Of a DNA stretch of 64,000 bases, positions 8,459 to 16,445 are shown in pieces. This DNA is from AC-32 sp963765785 (GTDB taxonomy: Bacteria; Actinomycetota; Thermoleophilia; Gaiellales; Gaiellaceae), in the NCBI GenBank assembly GCA_963765785.1, contig CAVXXW010000001.1, positions 248,001 to 312,000 of the forward strand. The letters are read 5' to 3'. The notes beneath the pieces were generated by a model. It had not been told where the DNA came from and searched no databases. It worked only from the letters and a program-made list of their open reading frames with translations. A program made the translations under genes and the position numbers. Position 1 is the stretch's first letter. Every line of letters starts with the position of its first letter.

Positions 8459-11322
8459 CTCACCTCGGCGCGGAGCTCTGCAAGCCGTTCGCGCATGCGT
8501 GCGGCGCGTACGACGTTCTCCTTGGCATCGAAGCGCGCCAGCGCCTCGTCGACAGCCTGGGTGGCATCCTCCGAACGGCCGGCCGCCGCGAGAACCTCGC
8601 CGAGGTCGGCCCGCGCTTCCGCCTTCGAGTTCAGGTCTTCGGTGGTATCGCCGATCTCGATCGCCTCGCGCGCGAGCCGTTCCGCTTCATCGTGTTCGCC
8701 GCGCTTGGCCAGCACCCGCGCTCGCGCCTGCCGCCAGAGCATCTGGGTGACCGCGTCTTCCTCCGTTCCGAGCTCGACGGCCCGAGCTGCCCACCGCTCG
8801 GCGTCGTCCAGCCGGTCGAGCTCGCAGTAGACGAGGGCCAGGCCCCCGGCCGCGGTCGAGAGCTCGGACCAGCGGCCAAGCTCCTCGCGCATCCGGCAGC
8901 TCTCCTCTCCCTCGGCGACCGCTGCCTCGGGGTTGCCGCCCAGGAGCTCGACCTCTAGGCCGTAGCCGCCGACCGCCGCCAGAACGGCCTTGGCGCCGCC
9001 TCGCTCTTCCAGCTCGGTCCGGAGCTCGGCGAGAAGCGCTCGGGCCTCCTCGCTGCGGCCGAGCATCGCCAGCGCGCCGGTCCGATGAGCCCGCAGCCAG
9101 TAGCTGCGCTGTTCGTGGGGATCCTGCTCGTCCTGCCAGGCAAGGAGCTGGGTGAGCGGCGTCGAGCCGTGGAAGCGCGCGTGGCTCTGGAAGCCTACGA
9201 GGGCGGTGAGGCCGGCGGGCCCGGGGTACGAGAGCGCTCGCTCGTAGGCCGTTGCCACCTGGTCCATCTGGGCCCGCATGTTCGCGTTCTCGCCGATCGC
9301 GCGGTAGGCGATGCGGAGTGCGAGGTCGTCGCCGGCCGCTTCGAAGATCGGCAGTGCCTCCGCGATCACCGTGTCCAGCTCGGCGGTGGTGTCGACGGTC
9401 TCCGTCTGGATCCGGTGGGTCAGCTCAAGGAGCCGTCCGCAGAGCTCGCTGATCTCGTCGCCGCTTGTGTCGGCGCGCGACACGATCGAGTGCGCGCGGT
9501 CGAGAGCGTCTTCGGCCTTGCGGTCCCAGGAGAAGGCATCGATGAGGTCGATCTCGAGACCGAGGTCCACCTCAGCCTTCGGGACGAGACTGACCGCACG
9601 CTCGAGGAAGCCTGCTGCGCTGCCGAAGTCGAGCCGGCGCAGCGATCGGCGGCCAGCCGCGGTGAGGCGCTCGCGAGCCGCCGCCGCGAGCTCGTCGTCG
9701 GGGGGCTGGCCGAGTTCCAATCGGTTGCGCACCGCTTGCTCCAGGTGGTAGCCGAGTAGCTCGTCCAGCTCGTACGGCGCGGCGTGTTCTTCGAGCCACC
9801 CGGCGAAGACTTCGTGCAGATCTGCGCGGCGCGCCTTCGGAAGCGCCTCGTACGCGGCGTCGCGGAGGAGCAGGTGGCGGAAGCGAAAGCCGTCCTCGCC
9901 GGGGACCTGCGCCTGCTCGGGCGCGATCAGCTGTTTACGAACCAGGCCGGCCAGCTGCGGCGTCACCTGCGGCTCGTCGGGGAGGAGCGCCTGAACGGCG
10001 CCGCGGTGGAAGATCTCGCCCTCGACCGCCGCGCACTCGAGCACGTTTCGCTCGGCGCTCTCGAGCCGGTCGAGGCGCGCGGCAAGCAGCGCCCGGAGCG
10101 TTGGCGGGACGATCACGTCGCCGTCGACGGCCATCGCGAGCATCTCGCCGATGAAGAGCGGGTTGCCGCCTGCTGCGCGGGCGATCCGCTGTCGCAGGTC
10201 GCCAGCGATGCGGTCGGGGATCAGCCGCTCGACCTCCGGGTCGGGCAGCGGCCCGAGGCTGAACGAGACCGGCCAGGTAGGACGGCGCTCCGCCAGCTCC
10301 GGCCGGGCGAGGCAGACGAGCAAGAGCGGCGCGCCGCTCGAGAGCAGGGCAACGTGCTCGATCAGGTCGAGGAACGTCTCCTCGCCCCAGTGGATGTCGT
10401 CGAAGACGACGGCAAGCGGCTGTTCGGCCGCCGCGTGCTCGAGCGTCTTGCGGAAGGCCCAGGCGATCTCCTCGGTCGACGCGGGCGCGTCGGCCTGGCC
10501 GAGCAGCGAGCGGACCGCGGTCGCTGCGTCCGGATCCGCCGGCAGCACCTCGAGCTGCTTCAGCACTTCGACGACGGGCCAGTACGTGATCCCTTCGCCG
10601 TACGGCAGGCAACGGCCGCGCGCGATCCTCGCGTCGAGCGAGGCGAGTGCTTCGGCGGCGAGCCGGGTCTTGCCCACGCCGGCGTCGCCGACGATCGTGA
10701 CCAGCTCGCAGCGGCGCTCCGACCGCGCGCGTTCCCAGGCTTCTCCGACGATCGCGGCCTCGTGCTCACGGCCGACGAACGGCGTCTCGTGCCGGCGCTC
10801 CGGTGCCTCGAGCACCTGCAGCAGCCGGTGTGCTGCGACCGGCTTCGCCTTCCCCTTCAGCTCGAGCGGGCCAACGGGCTCGGCCTCGACCGCCTCGCGT
10901 ACGAGCTCCAGCGTCGGCTCGCCGAGCAGCACCTCGCCGGGCTCCGCAGCCTGCTCGAGCCGTGCGGCGACGTTGACCGCATCGCCCGTCGCAAGGCGCT
11001 CCTCCGTCCCCGTGACGACCATGCCGGTGGTGACCCCGATGCGTGCCCGGACGCCGAGGTCCGGCAGCGCGTCGCGCATCTCCACGGCAGCCCGCACCGC
11101 ACGGAGCGCGTCGTCCTCGTGGGCGGCCGGGACGCCGAAGACGGCCATTACGGCGTCACCGATGAACTTCTCGACGGTGCCGCCGTGGCGCTCTACGATC
11201 GTCTTCATCCGTTCGAAGTAGCGCGCCAGCAGCTCGCGCAGCGCCTCCGGGTCGAGCGACTCGCCGAGTGCGGTCGATCCCGTGACGTCGCAGAACAGGA
11301 CGGTCACGGTCTTACGCTGCAT
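8455..11322 (-). CDS. Class III nucleotide cyclase - AAA/STAND ATPase - TPR regulatory protein
   Basis: This 955-residue multidomain protein opens with a class III cyclase domain (residues 1-170): TVLFCDVTGSTALGE holds the first metal Asp, and EKFIGDAVMAVFG holds the second together with the Lys expected for ATP recognition. An ATPase module follows, with Walker A VGDAGVGKTRLAAEAL and Walker B LAVVFDDIHWG. The C-terminal half is helical and repeat-rich (TPR-like), for example AERWAARAVELG and EAERLAREAIEIGD. Such proteins are thought to be signal-responsive regulators; the ligand is unknown. The ATG at 11322 starts directly at the cyclase fold. The longer ORF to 11472 adds 50 residues antisense to the divergent HAD gene and was not used. 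Confidence 0.85.
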   Translation of the reverse strand: MQRKTVTVLFCDVTGSTALGESLDPEALRELLARYFERMKTIVERHGGTVEKFIGDAVMAVFGVPAAHEDDALRAVRAAVEMRDALPDLGVRARIGVTTGMVVTGTEERLATGDAVNVAARLEQAAEPGEVLLGEPTLELVREAVEAEPVGPLELKGKAKPVAAHRLLQVLEAPERRHETPFVGREHEAAIVGEAWERARSERRCELVTIVGDAGVGKTRLAAEALASLDARIARGRCLPYGEGITYWPVVEVLKQLEVLPADPDAATAVRSLLGQADAPASTEEIAWAFRKTLEHAAAEQPLAVVFDDIHWGEETFLDLIEHVALLSSGAPLLLVCLARPELAERRPTWPVSFSLGPLPDPEVERLIPDRIAGDLRQRIARAAGGNPLFIGEMLAMAVDGDVIVPPTLRALLAARLDRLESAERNVLECAAVEGEIFHRGAVQALLPDEPQVTPQLAGLVRKQLIAPEQAQVPGEDGFRFRHLLLRDAAYEALPKARRADLHEVFAGWLEEHAAPYELDELLGYHLEQAVRNRLELGQPPDDELAAAARERLTAAGRRSLRRLDFGSAAGFLERAVSLVPKAEVDLGLEIDLIDAFSWDRKAEDALDRAHSIVSRADTSGDEISELCGRLLELTHRIQTETVDTTAELDTVIAEALPIFEAAGDDLALRIAYRAIGENANMRAQMDQVATAYERALSYPGPAGLTALVGFQSHARFHGSTPLTQLLAWQDEQDPHEQRSYWLRAHRTGALAMLGRSEEARALLAELRTELEERGGAKAVLAAVGGYGLEVELLGGNPEAAVAEGEESCRMREELGRWSELSTAAGGLALVYCELDRLDDAERWAARAVELGTEEDAVTQMLWRQARARVLAKRGEHDEAERLAREAIEIGDTTEDLNSKAEARADLGEVLAAAGRSEDATQAVDEALARFDAKENVVRAARMRERLAELRAEVR

Positions 11323-11330
11323 GTCGCCGG

Positions 11331-11336
11331 TAAGCT
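11331..11336 (+). promoter_or_regulatory. Predicted -10 element for the HAD-GNAT-arginase-like operon
   Basis: TAAGCT ends 7 nt before the GTG start at 11344. The whole gap to the divergent cyclase start is only 21 bp. A weaker TACCGG on the opposite strand shares the central TA, so the two promoters must overlap. Confidence 0.4.
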
Positions 11337-11343
11337 CGCACAC

Positions 11344-11979
11344 GTGGCGAGGGACCGGTGGGCGACCTTCGACTGCTACGGCACGCTGATCGACTGGAAC
11401 GGCGCGATTCGGGCACAGCTCGCCCGCGTCTTCGGCGAGGAGCGCGCCGACGGGCTGCTCCAGCGCTACCACGAGCTCGAGCCCGAGCTCGAGGCCGACG
11501 GGTCGCTCAGCTACCGCGAGGTGATGACCGAAGCGCTTCGCCGGCTAGAGGCGCCGGCCGGCGAGGAGACCGCGCTCGCAGACTCGTTGCCGGACTGGCA
11601 GCCGTTCCCGGAGGTGCCGCAGGAGCTCGAGGAGGCGCGTCAACGCGGTTGGAAGCTCGCGATCCTCTCGAACACCGACCGTGACTACATCGAGGCGTCG
11701 ATGAGGCGGCTCGGCGGCGGCTTCGAGGTCGCCATCGTGGCGTCGGAGATCGGCTCGTACAAGCCGGCGCTCGGCCACTGGCGCGCGTTCGAGGAGCGTG
11801 TCGGCGACCTGCCGGACGTGCATGTCGCGGCGAGCCTCTTTCACGATGTCGCGCCGGCGAACGAGCTCGGCCTGCCGTCGATCTGGATCAACCGACTCGC
11901 CGAGACTCCGGGGCCCCAGCCGACGCGGGAGCTGCCGGATCTCACGCGCCTGGCCGACACGCTGGACGAGCTCACGTGA
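11344..11979 (+). CDS. HAD-superfamily hydrolase (haloacid dehalogenase-like)
   Basis: The 211-residue protein begins VARDRWATFDCYGTLIDW, HAD motif I with the nucleophilic Asp in FDCYGTL. Motif II is ILSNTDRD, and a Lys-containing SEIGSYKPALGHW gives motif III. The acidic motif IV near SLFHDVAPANELG is typical of the 2-haloacid dehalogenase branch. It is probably a small-molecule phosphatase or dehalogenase; the substrate cannot be assigned. The GTG start is set by the TAAGCT hexamer 7 nt upstream. The next gene overlaps its stop by 4 nt. Confidence 0.8.
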   Translation: MARDRWATFDCYGTLIDWNGAIRAQLARVFGEERADGLLQRYHELEPELEADGSLSYREVMTEALRRLEAPAGEETALADSLPDWQPFPEVPQELEEARQRGWKLAILSNTDRDYIEASMRRLGGGFEVAIVASEIGSYKPALGHWRAFEERVGDLPDVHVAASLFHDVAPANELGLPSIWINRLAETPGPQPTRELPDLTRLADTLDELT

Positions 11980-12854
11980 GCGTCGAGCTGCGCACGGCGA
12001 CCGCCCACGACGCGCCGGCGATCACGGCGCTTCTCGAACGGCACAACCTCGCGACCGCCGGCGAGAACGCGGTTGGCGAGCCGGAGGTCAGGTACTGGTT
12101 GACGATCCCGACGCTCTGGTTTCAGCTGGCAGAGCGCGGCGGGCGATTGGTGGGCTACCTCGATTTCTTCACCGAGGACGGCGAGCACTTCGTCGCGGAT
12201 GTGCGCACGCTCGAGCGCCAGGCTGCCGACGCGCTGATCGGTGCTGCCGAGAGCCGTGCGGGCCGCGGACGGATCCACGGTGTCGTCCACGGCGACGACG
12301 ACCTGATGCGCGCGGTCTACGAGGACGGCGCCTACACGCTGGTTCGCCACTCGTTCCAGATGCGGATCGAGTTCGACGGCGAGGTCCCCGAGCCGGAGTG
12401 GCCGGACGGCCTCGTCGTTCGGAGCTTCCGGCCGGGCGACGAGGAGCGCGTGCATGCAGCGCAGCAGGACGCCTTCGCCGACCACTGGGATTTCCGCTCG
12501 GAGACGTTCGAGCAGTGGCGTGCGTTCACGATCGACCGTCACGACTTCGACCCTTCGCTGTGGTGGCTCGTCGAGGACGAAGACGAGCTCGCCGCGATGG
12601 CCCTCAACTGGTGGCACGCCTCCGGTGACCCCGAGTTCGGTTGGGTGCAGATCCTGGGTGTCCGGCCGCCGTGGCGCCGACGCGGTCTCGCGACCGCGCT
12701 GCTGCATCAGTCGTTCCGAACCTTCCGCGAGCGGGGCGCCACGCGGGTCGGCCTTGGCGTCGACGCGGAGAACACGAACGGGGCGGTCGGCCTCTACGAG
12801 CGCGCCGGGATGTGGCCCATCCGTCGCAACGACATCTACGAGAAGCGCCTGTGA
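11976..12854 (+). CDS. Tandem GNAT N-acetyltransferase, mycothiol-synthase-like
   Basis: Two GNAT folds lie in 292 residues. The N-terminal one (about 1-135) is degenerate. The C-terminal one (about 145-292) has the acetyl-CoA loop in LGVRPPWRRRGLATALL and the usual end (ENTNGAVGLYERAGMWPI). The tandem layout and length resemble MshD, which acetylates the cysteinyl precursor of mycothiol, but no other mycothiol gene is in the window, so the acceptor is uncertain. The GTG overlaps the HAD stop, and the following gene overlaps its own stop, giving a tight three-gene unit. Confidence 0.75.
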   Translation: MSVELRTATAHDAPAITALLERHNLATAGENAVGEPEVRYWLTIPTLWFQLAERGGRLVGYLDFFTEDGEHFVADVRTLERQAADALIGAAESRAGRGRIHGVVHGDDDLMRAVYEDGAYTLVRHSFQMRIEFDGEVPEPEWPDGLVVRSFRPGDEERVHAAQQDAFADHWDFRSETFEQWRAFTIDRHDFDPSLWWLVEDEDELAAMALNWWHASGDPEFGWVQILGVRPPWRRRGLATALLHQSFRTFRERGATRVGLGVDAENTNGAVGLYERAGMWPIRRNDIYEKRL

Positions 12855-13627
12855 GCCGCCTCCGCGCCCGCTGTCCCGAGTGCCGCACGTTCACGTGCGT
12901 GGCGATCGGTCCCGGCTACGAGTGCCACGCCTGTGGCCGTGAGTTCGGCGCGGGAATGGTGCGCGTGCCGCAGGCGTGGGGCGAGGGCGGCGAGTCGATG
13001 GCAGAGGCGGCTCTGCTGCCGCTCCCGTTTCCCGAGGCGTCGGTGGTCGAGGAGCAGACGCTCGACGAGCAGACGCTGGCCGTCGCGATCGACCTGCCCG
13101 AACGTCCTCTCGTGCTCGGCGGCTGCTGCTGCGCGCACATCGGCGCGGTCGAGTCGCTCGCCGCGCGCAACGGCCGGATTGCCCTTGTCTGGTTCGACGC
13201 GCACGGAGACCTGAACACTCCCGAGAGCTCGCCCTCGGGGAATCTCTGGGGGATGCCGCTGCGGATGATCCTCGACTCCGGCGCGGTCGATCCAGCTGAC
13301 ACGATCCTGCTCGGGGCCCGGAGCCTCGACCCGCCCGAGTGGGAACACGTCGCCTCGATCGGCCTGCGCACCGACGACGCCGAGCTCGAACAGGTGCTGC
13401 AGGGAACCGAAGGCGCATACGTGGCGCTCGACATCGATTCGCTCGAGCCGGGCGAGGCCTACCCCTTCTTGCCGGAGCCCGGCGGGCTGACGATTGTCGA
13501 GGTCGAGGAGCTGCTGCGGCGTGTGCGCGAGCAGGTGCCGGTGCTCGGGGCGGGCTTCAGCGCCCTGGCCGCCGACCCCGCGAACGTCGAGCCGCTGACC
13601 CGACTGGCGGTTGCGCTGGGGCTGTAA
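12851..13627 (+). CDS. Arginase/agmatinase-family protein with N-terminal zinc ribbon
   Basis: The first 35 residues form a zinc-ribbon: CPECRTFTC, then YECHACGREF, giving two Cys pairs. The remaining 220 residues are a ureohydrolase fold: GGCCCAHIGAVE in place of the usual GGDH, WFDAHGDLNTPE with the metal-binding D-A-H-x-D, and ALDIDSLEPGEA for the third site. The manganese ligands therefore appear largely kept, so a hydrolase acting on an amidino or related C-N bond is plausible. The short length (258 aa) and the ribbon are atypical for arginase. GTG 12851 is the only start that includes the ribbon while overlapping the GNAT stop by 4 nt. Confidence 0.75.
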   Translation: MSRLRARCPECRTFTCVAIGPGYECHACGREFGAGMVRVPQAWGEGGESMAEAALLPLPFPEASVVEEQTLDEQTLAVAIDLPERPLVLGGCCCAHIGAVESLAARNGRIALVWFDAHGDLNTPESSPSGNLWGMPLRMILDSGAVDPADTILLGARSLDPPEWEHVASIGLRTDDAELEQVLQGTEGAYVALDIDSLEPGEAYPFLPEPGGLTIVEVEELLRRVREQVPVLGAGFSALAADPANVEPLTRLAVALGL

Positions 13628-13649
13628 CTCCCGGCAGGGGCAGCAGGTC

Positions 13650-13655
13650 TAAACT
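13650..13655 (+). promoter_or_regulatory. Predicted -10 element for accD-accA
   Basis: TAAACT is followed after 9 nt by the GTG start of accD at 13665. This points to a separate, leaderless accDA transcript rather than read-through from the arginase-like gene. Confidence 0.45.
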
Positions 13656-13664
13656 CGCGAAGCC

Positions 13665-14507
13665 GTGTCCGAGCGGATCGACGTCTCCATCGAGCACAAG
13701 CACGCGCCGCCAGAGAACGGGCGGCCGCATCCGAACACGTGCCCGACCTGCGGCTCGCACTATCGCCACGACGAGCTCGCGGCGCACCTCAACGTCTGCC
13801 CGCAGTGCGGCCACCACTTCCCCGTCCATGCGCGCGAGCGGATCGCGCAGCTCACCGACGAGGGCTCGTTCGTCGAGGAGGCGGGCGAGCTTCGCTCCGA
13901 CGACCCACTCGGCTTCTTCGACCTGCGGCCGTACACCGAGCGGCTGGCCGAAGCGGAGCTCTCGACCGGCCTCGGCGAGGCGATGGTGATCGGGCGCGCC
14001 GCGATCGAGGAGCAGCCGTGCGAGCTCGCGGTGATGGAGTTCGGCTTCATGGGCGGCTCGATGGGCCGCGTCGTCGGCGAGAAGTTCGCGCGCGCCTGCG
14101 AGGGGGCTGCGGAGGGCGGCTTTCCGCTCGTCTCGGTCACCACGACCGGCGGCGCGCGCATGCAGGAAGGGATCCTTTCGCTGATGCAGCTGCCGAAGAC
14201 CGTCTGCGCAGTCGAGGACCTGCGCGACGCGGGCGGCACGCTGATCAGCGTGATGGCGCACCCGACGACGGCCGGCGTGCTCGCGAGCTTCGCGAGCCTC
14301 GGCGACGTGCTCGTGGCCGAGCCCGGCGCCCTGCTGTCGTTCACGGGCCCGCGCGTCGTCCAGCAGACCACCCGCGAGAAGCTGCCCGAGGACTTCGGCC
14401 GCGCTGAGTCCAACTACCGCCACGGCCACGTCGACGCGATCGTCCCCCGACCCGAGCTGCGCGCGACGGTCGCGCGGCTGCTGAGGCTCTTCGCCGATGA
14501 CCGGTGA
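13665..14507 (+). CDS. accD: Acetyl-CoA carboxylase carboxyltransferase beta subunit
   Basis: AccD and AccA form the carboxyltransferase that passes CO2 from carboxybiotin to acetyl-CoA, yielding malonyl-CoA for the fab operon 6 kb upstream. The 280-residue protein has the AccD zinc ribbon (CPTCGSHY and CPQCGHHF around residues 24-46) and a crotonase-type core: EFGFMGGSMGRVVGEK, TTGGARMQEG, SVMAHPTTAGV and GPRVVQQTTREKLPEDF. The GTG start is supported by the TAAACT -10. Biotin carboxylase and the biotin carrier protein are not in the window. Confidence 0.93.
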   Translation: MSERIDVSIEHKHAPPENGRPHPNTCPTCGSHYRHDELAAHLNVCPQCGHHFPVHARERIAQLTDEGSFVEEAGELRSDDPLGFFDLRPYTERLAEAELSTGLGEAMVIGRAAIEEQPCELAVMEFGFMGGSMGRVVGEKFARACEGAAEGGFPLVSVTTTGGARMQEGILSLMQLPKTVCAVEDLRDAGGTLISVMAHPTTAGVLASFASLGDVLVAEPGALLSFTGPRVVQQTTREKLPEDFGRAESNYRHGHVDAIVPRPELRATVARLLRLFADDR

Positions 14508-15441
14508 GGCCGAGCAGCTTCGGCTGCGCTCCCAGTTGAGCCGCCTGCGTAGCCTGCCGCTCCTGCGCGGCGCGAAGCTGTCCGGCGAGCTCGAGCGGCT
14601 GCAGAAGCAGCTCGACCGGATCGTCTCCGAGCCGAGCGACGAGGAGATCTGGCGCTCCGTCGAGCTGGCGCGGCACCCGGAACGGCCGTACACGCTCGAC
14701 TACGTCGAGCGGCTGCTGGACGACTGGTTCGAGCTGCACGGCGACAACCACCACGGCGACGACGCGGCGCTCGTGGCCGGCCTCGGGCGCTTCCGCGGCC
14801 GGACGATCGTGCTCGTCGGCAACCAGAAGGGGCGCGACGTCAAGGAGCGGACGCGGCGCAACTTCGGCATGGCGTGCCCGGAGGGCTACGGCAAGGCGAT
14901 GCGCGCGATGGAGCTCGCCGAAGGGCACGGCTTCCCGCTGCTCACCCTCGTCGACATTCCCGGTGCCTACCCAGGCGTGACGGCGGAGCAGCACGGACAG
15001 GGCGGTGCGATCGCGCGCTCACAGGCACTGATGTCTCGCCTGCACGTCCCGGTCGTGACGTGCGTGATCGGCGAGGGCGGCTCGGGCGGCGCGATTGCGA
15101 CGGCGCTCGCCGACCGAGTGCTGATGCAGGAAAACGCGATCTACACGGTCATCTCGCCCGAGGGCTGCGCGGCAATCCTCTGGCGCGACGCCGGCGAGGC
15201 GCGGAAGGCGGCAGCGGCGTTCAAGCCGGATGCGGCGCACTGCCTCGAGCTGGGCGTGATCGACGCGATCGTTCCGGAGCCCGAACCGGGTGCGCACACC
15301 GACCCCGAGGGGGCTGCGCAGCTGCTCGGCGACGCATTGCAAGAGTCGCTCGAGCTGCTCGAGAATGTGCCGGGGGACGAGCTTCGGCGCCAGCGGCGTG
15401 TGCGGTTCCGCACAATCGGCGCCGTGCCTGCATCCCGCTAG
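14497..15441 (+). CDS. accA: Acetyl-CoA carboxylase carboxyltransferase alpha subunit
   Basis: The 314-residue partner of AccD has the alpha-subunit landmarks: ARHPERPYTLDYVERLLDDW, FGMACPEGYGKAMRAMELAE, LVDIPGAYPGVTAEQHGQG, GEGGSGGAIATALADRVLM and ISPEGCAAILWRD. These build the acyl-CoA and carboxybiotin pockets in the beta-alpha heterotetramer. Its ATG lies 11 nt inside the end of accD, so translation is coupled and the subunits are made in step. Confidence 0.94.
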   Translation: MTGEAEQLRLRSQLSRLRSLPLLRGAKLSGELERLQKQLDRIVSEPSDEEIWRSVELARHPERPYTLDYVERLLDDWFELHGDNHHGDDAALVAGLGRFRGRTIVLVGNQKGRDVKERTRRNFGMACPEGYGKAMRAMELAEGHGFPLLTLVDIPGAYPGVTAEQHGQGGAIARSQALMSRLHVPVVTCVIGEGGSGGAIATALADRVLMQENAIYTVISPEGCAAILWRDAGEARKAAAAFKPDAAHCLELGVIDAIVPEPEPGAHTDPEGAAQLLGDALQESLELLENVPGDELRRQRRVRFRTIGAVPASR

Positions 15442-15644
15442 AAAGCGCGGCTTCAGCAGCCCTTTTCCACATCTTCCACAGGCTTATCCCCCGACCGTAC
15501 ACAAGTCGAGGCCGACTTGTAGCCGGCCCCGACCTTAACCCCCCGTTAGGTGGAAAAGCCTTGTAAGAAGTACGCCCCTGAGTTGAGAAGACTATTACCT
15601 CGCGTCTCAGTATGCAAACGCGCAAGACCGGGTAGAACAGGGTC

Positions 15645-16445
15645 ATGCCGCCGCGATCGCTGTGGACCGGGACGATCTCCTTCGGCCTGGTGAGCGTGCC
15701 GGTGCGGATGTTCAGCGCGACCGAGTCGAAGGAGCTCCGCTTCCACTTCCTCGACAAGCACGACCTGCAGCCGATCGCCTACGACAAGGGCCGTCGCGAC
15801 ACCGGCAAGCACGTGGACAAAGACGACATCCTCCGGGGCTTCGAGGTCGAGAAGGGCCTTTACGTGCCGCTCGAGGACGAGGACCTCGATCGGCTCGACG
15901 TCGAGCTGACGAAGACGATCGACATCTGCGACTTCGTCGACCTGGACGAGATCGACCCCATCTACTTCCGCAAGGCGTACTACCTTGCCCCGCAGGACGG
16001 CGCCGAGAAGCCGTACCGCCTGCTCGAGCGCGCGCTCGAGGAGACCGGCAAGGTCGCGATCGCGAAGGTCGTGATCCGGAACAAGCAGCACCTCGCGGCG
16101 CTGCGGCCGTGGAACGCGACGCTCGTGCTCGAGACGATGTACTACGCCGATGAGGTGCGGCAGCCCGAGCGGGTGAACGGCGGGCGGCTGCGCAAGCCTG
16201 AGGTCGAGCTGGCCAAGTCGCTCGTCGAGAACCTGAGCGCGACGTTCGACCCGGGCAAGTACGACGACACCTACCGGAAGGAGCTGCTCGGGCTCCTGCG
16301 CGCGAAGGCAAAGGGCAAGGAGCTGCCGGAGCCCGAGGAGGAGCCGGACGGCGAGGTCGTCGACCTGATGACCGCGCTGCGCGAGTCGGTCGGGCGAACG
16401 CAGCGGCAGAGCCGCCGGCGCAAACGCGCTAGAAAGAGCGCGTGA
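15645..16445 (+). CDS. ku: Non-homologous end joining DNA-binding protein Ku
   Basis: Bacterial Ku forms a homodimeric ring on double-strand break ends and recruits LigD. The 266-residue sequence shows the Ku core: SLWTGTISFGLVSVPVRMFSA at the N-terminus, CDFVDLDEIDPIYFRKAYYL, ALRPWNATLVLETMYYADEV and the SLVENLSATFDPGKYDDTYR segment. A basic tail (RRRKRARKSA) matches the C-terminal extension that contacts DNA and LigD. The 203-bp gap before it holds no gene; TAGAAC at 15633-15638 is a weak -10 candidate, and GGGTC precedes the ATG. Its stop overlaps the ligD start. Confidence 0.95.
   Translation: MPPRSLWTGTISFGLVSVPVRMFSATESKELRFHFLDKHDLQPIAYDKGRRDTGKHVDKDDILRGFEVEKGLYVPLEDEDLDRLDVELTKTIDICDFVDLDEIDPIYFRKAYYLAPQDGAEKPYRLLERALEETGKVAIAKVVIRNKQHLAALRPWNATLVLETMYYADEVRQPERVNGGRLRKPEVELAKSLVENLSATFDPGKYDDTYRKELLGLLRAKAKGKELPEPEEEPDGEVVDLMTALRESVGRTQRQSRRRKRARKSA

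Noticed and set aside
11323..11472. N-terminal extension of the cyclase/ATPase protein to a start at 11472
   Set aside because: The 50 extra residues lie antisense to the divergent HAD gene and do not resemble a domain; the ATG at 11322 starts at the cyclase fold.
15442..15644. A hidden small gene or RNA between accA and ku
   Set aside because: No start with a Shine-Dalgarno, no tRNA fold and no strong hairpin with a T-run was found; only a weak -10 candidate for ku.
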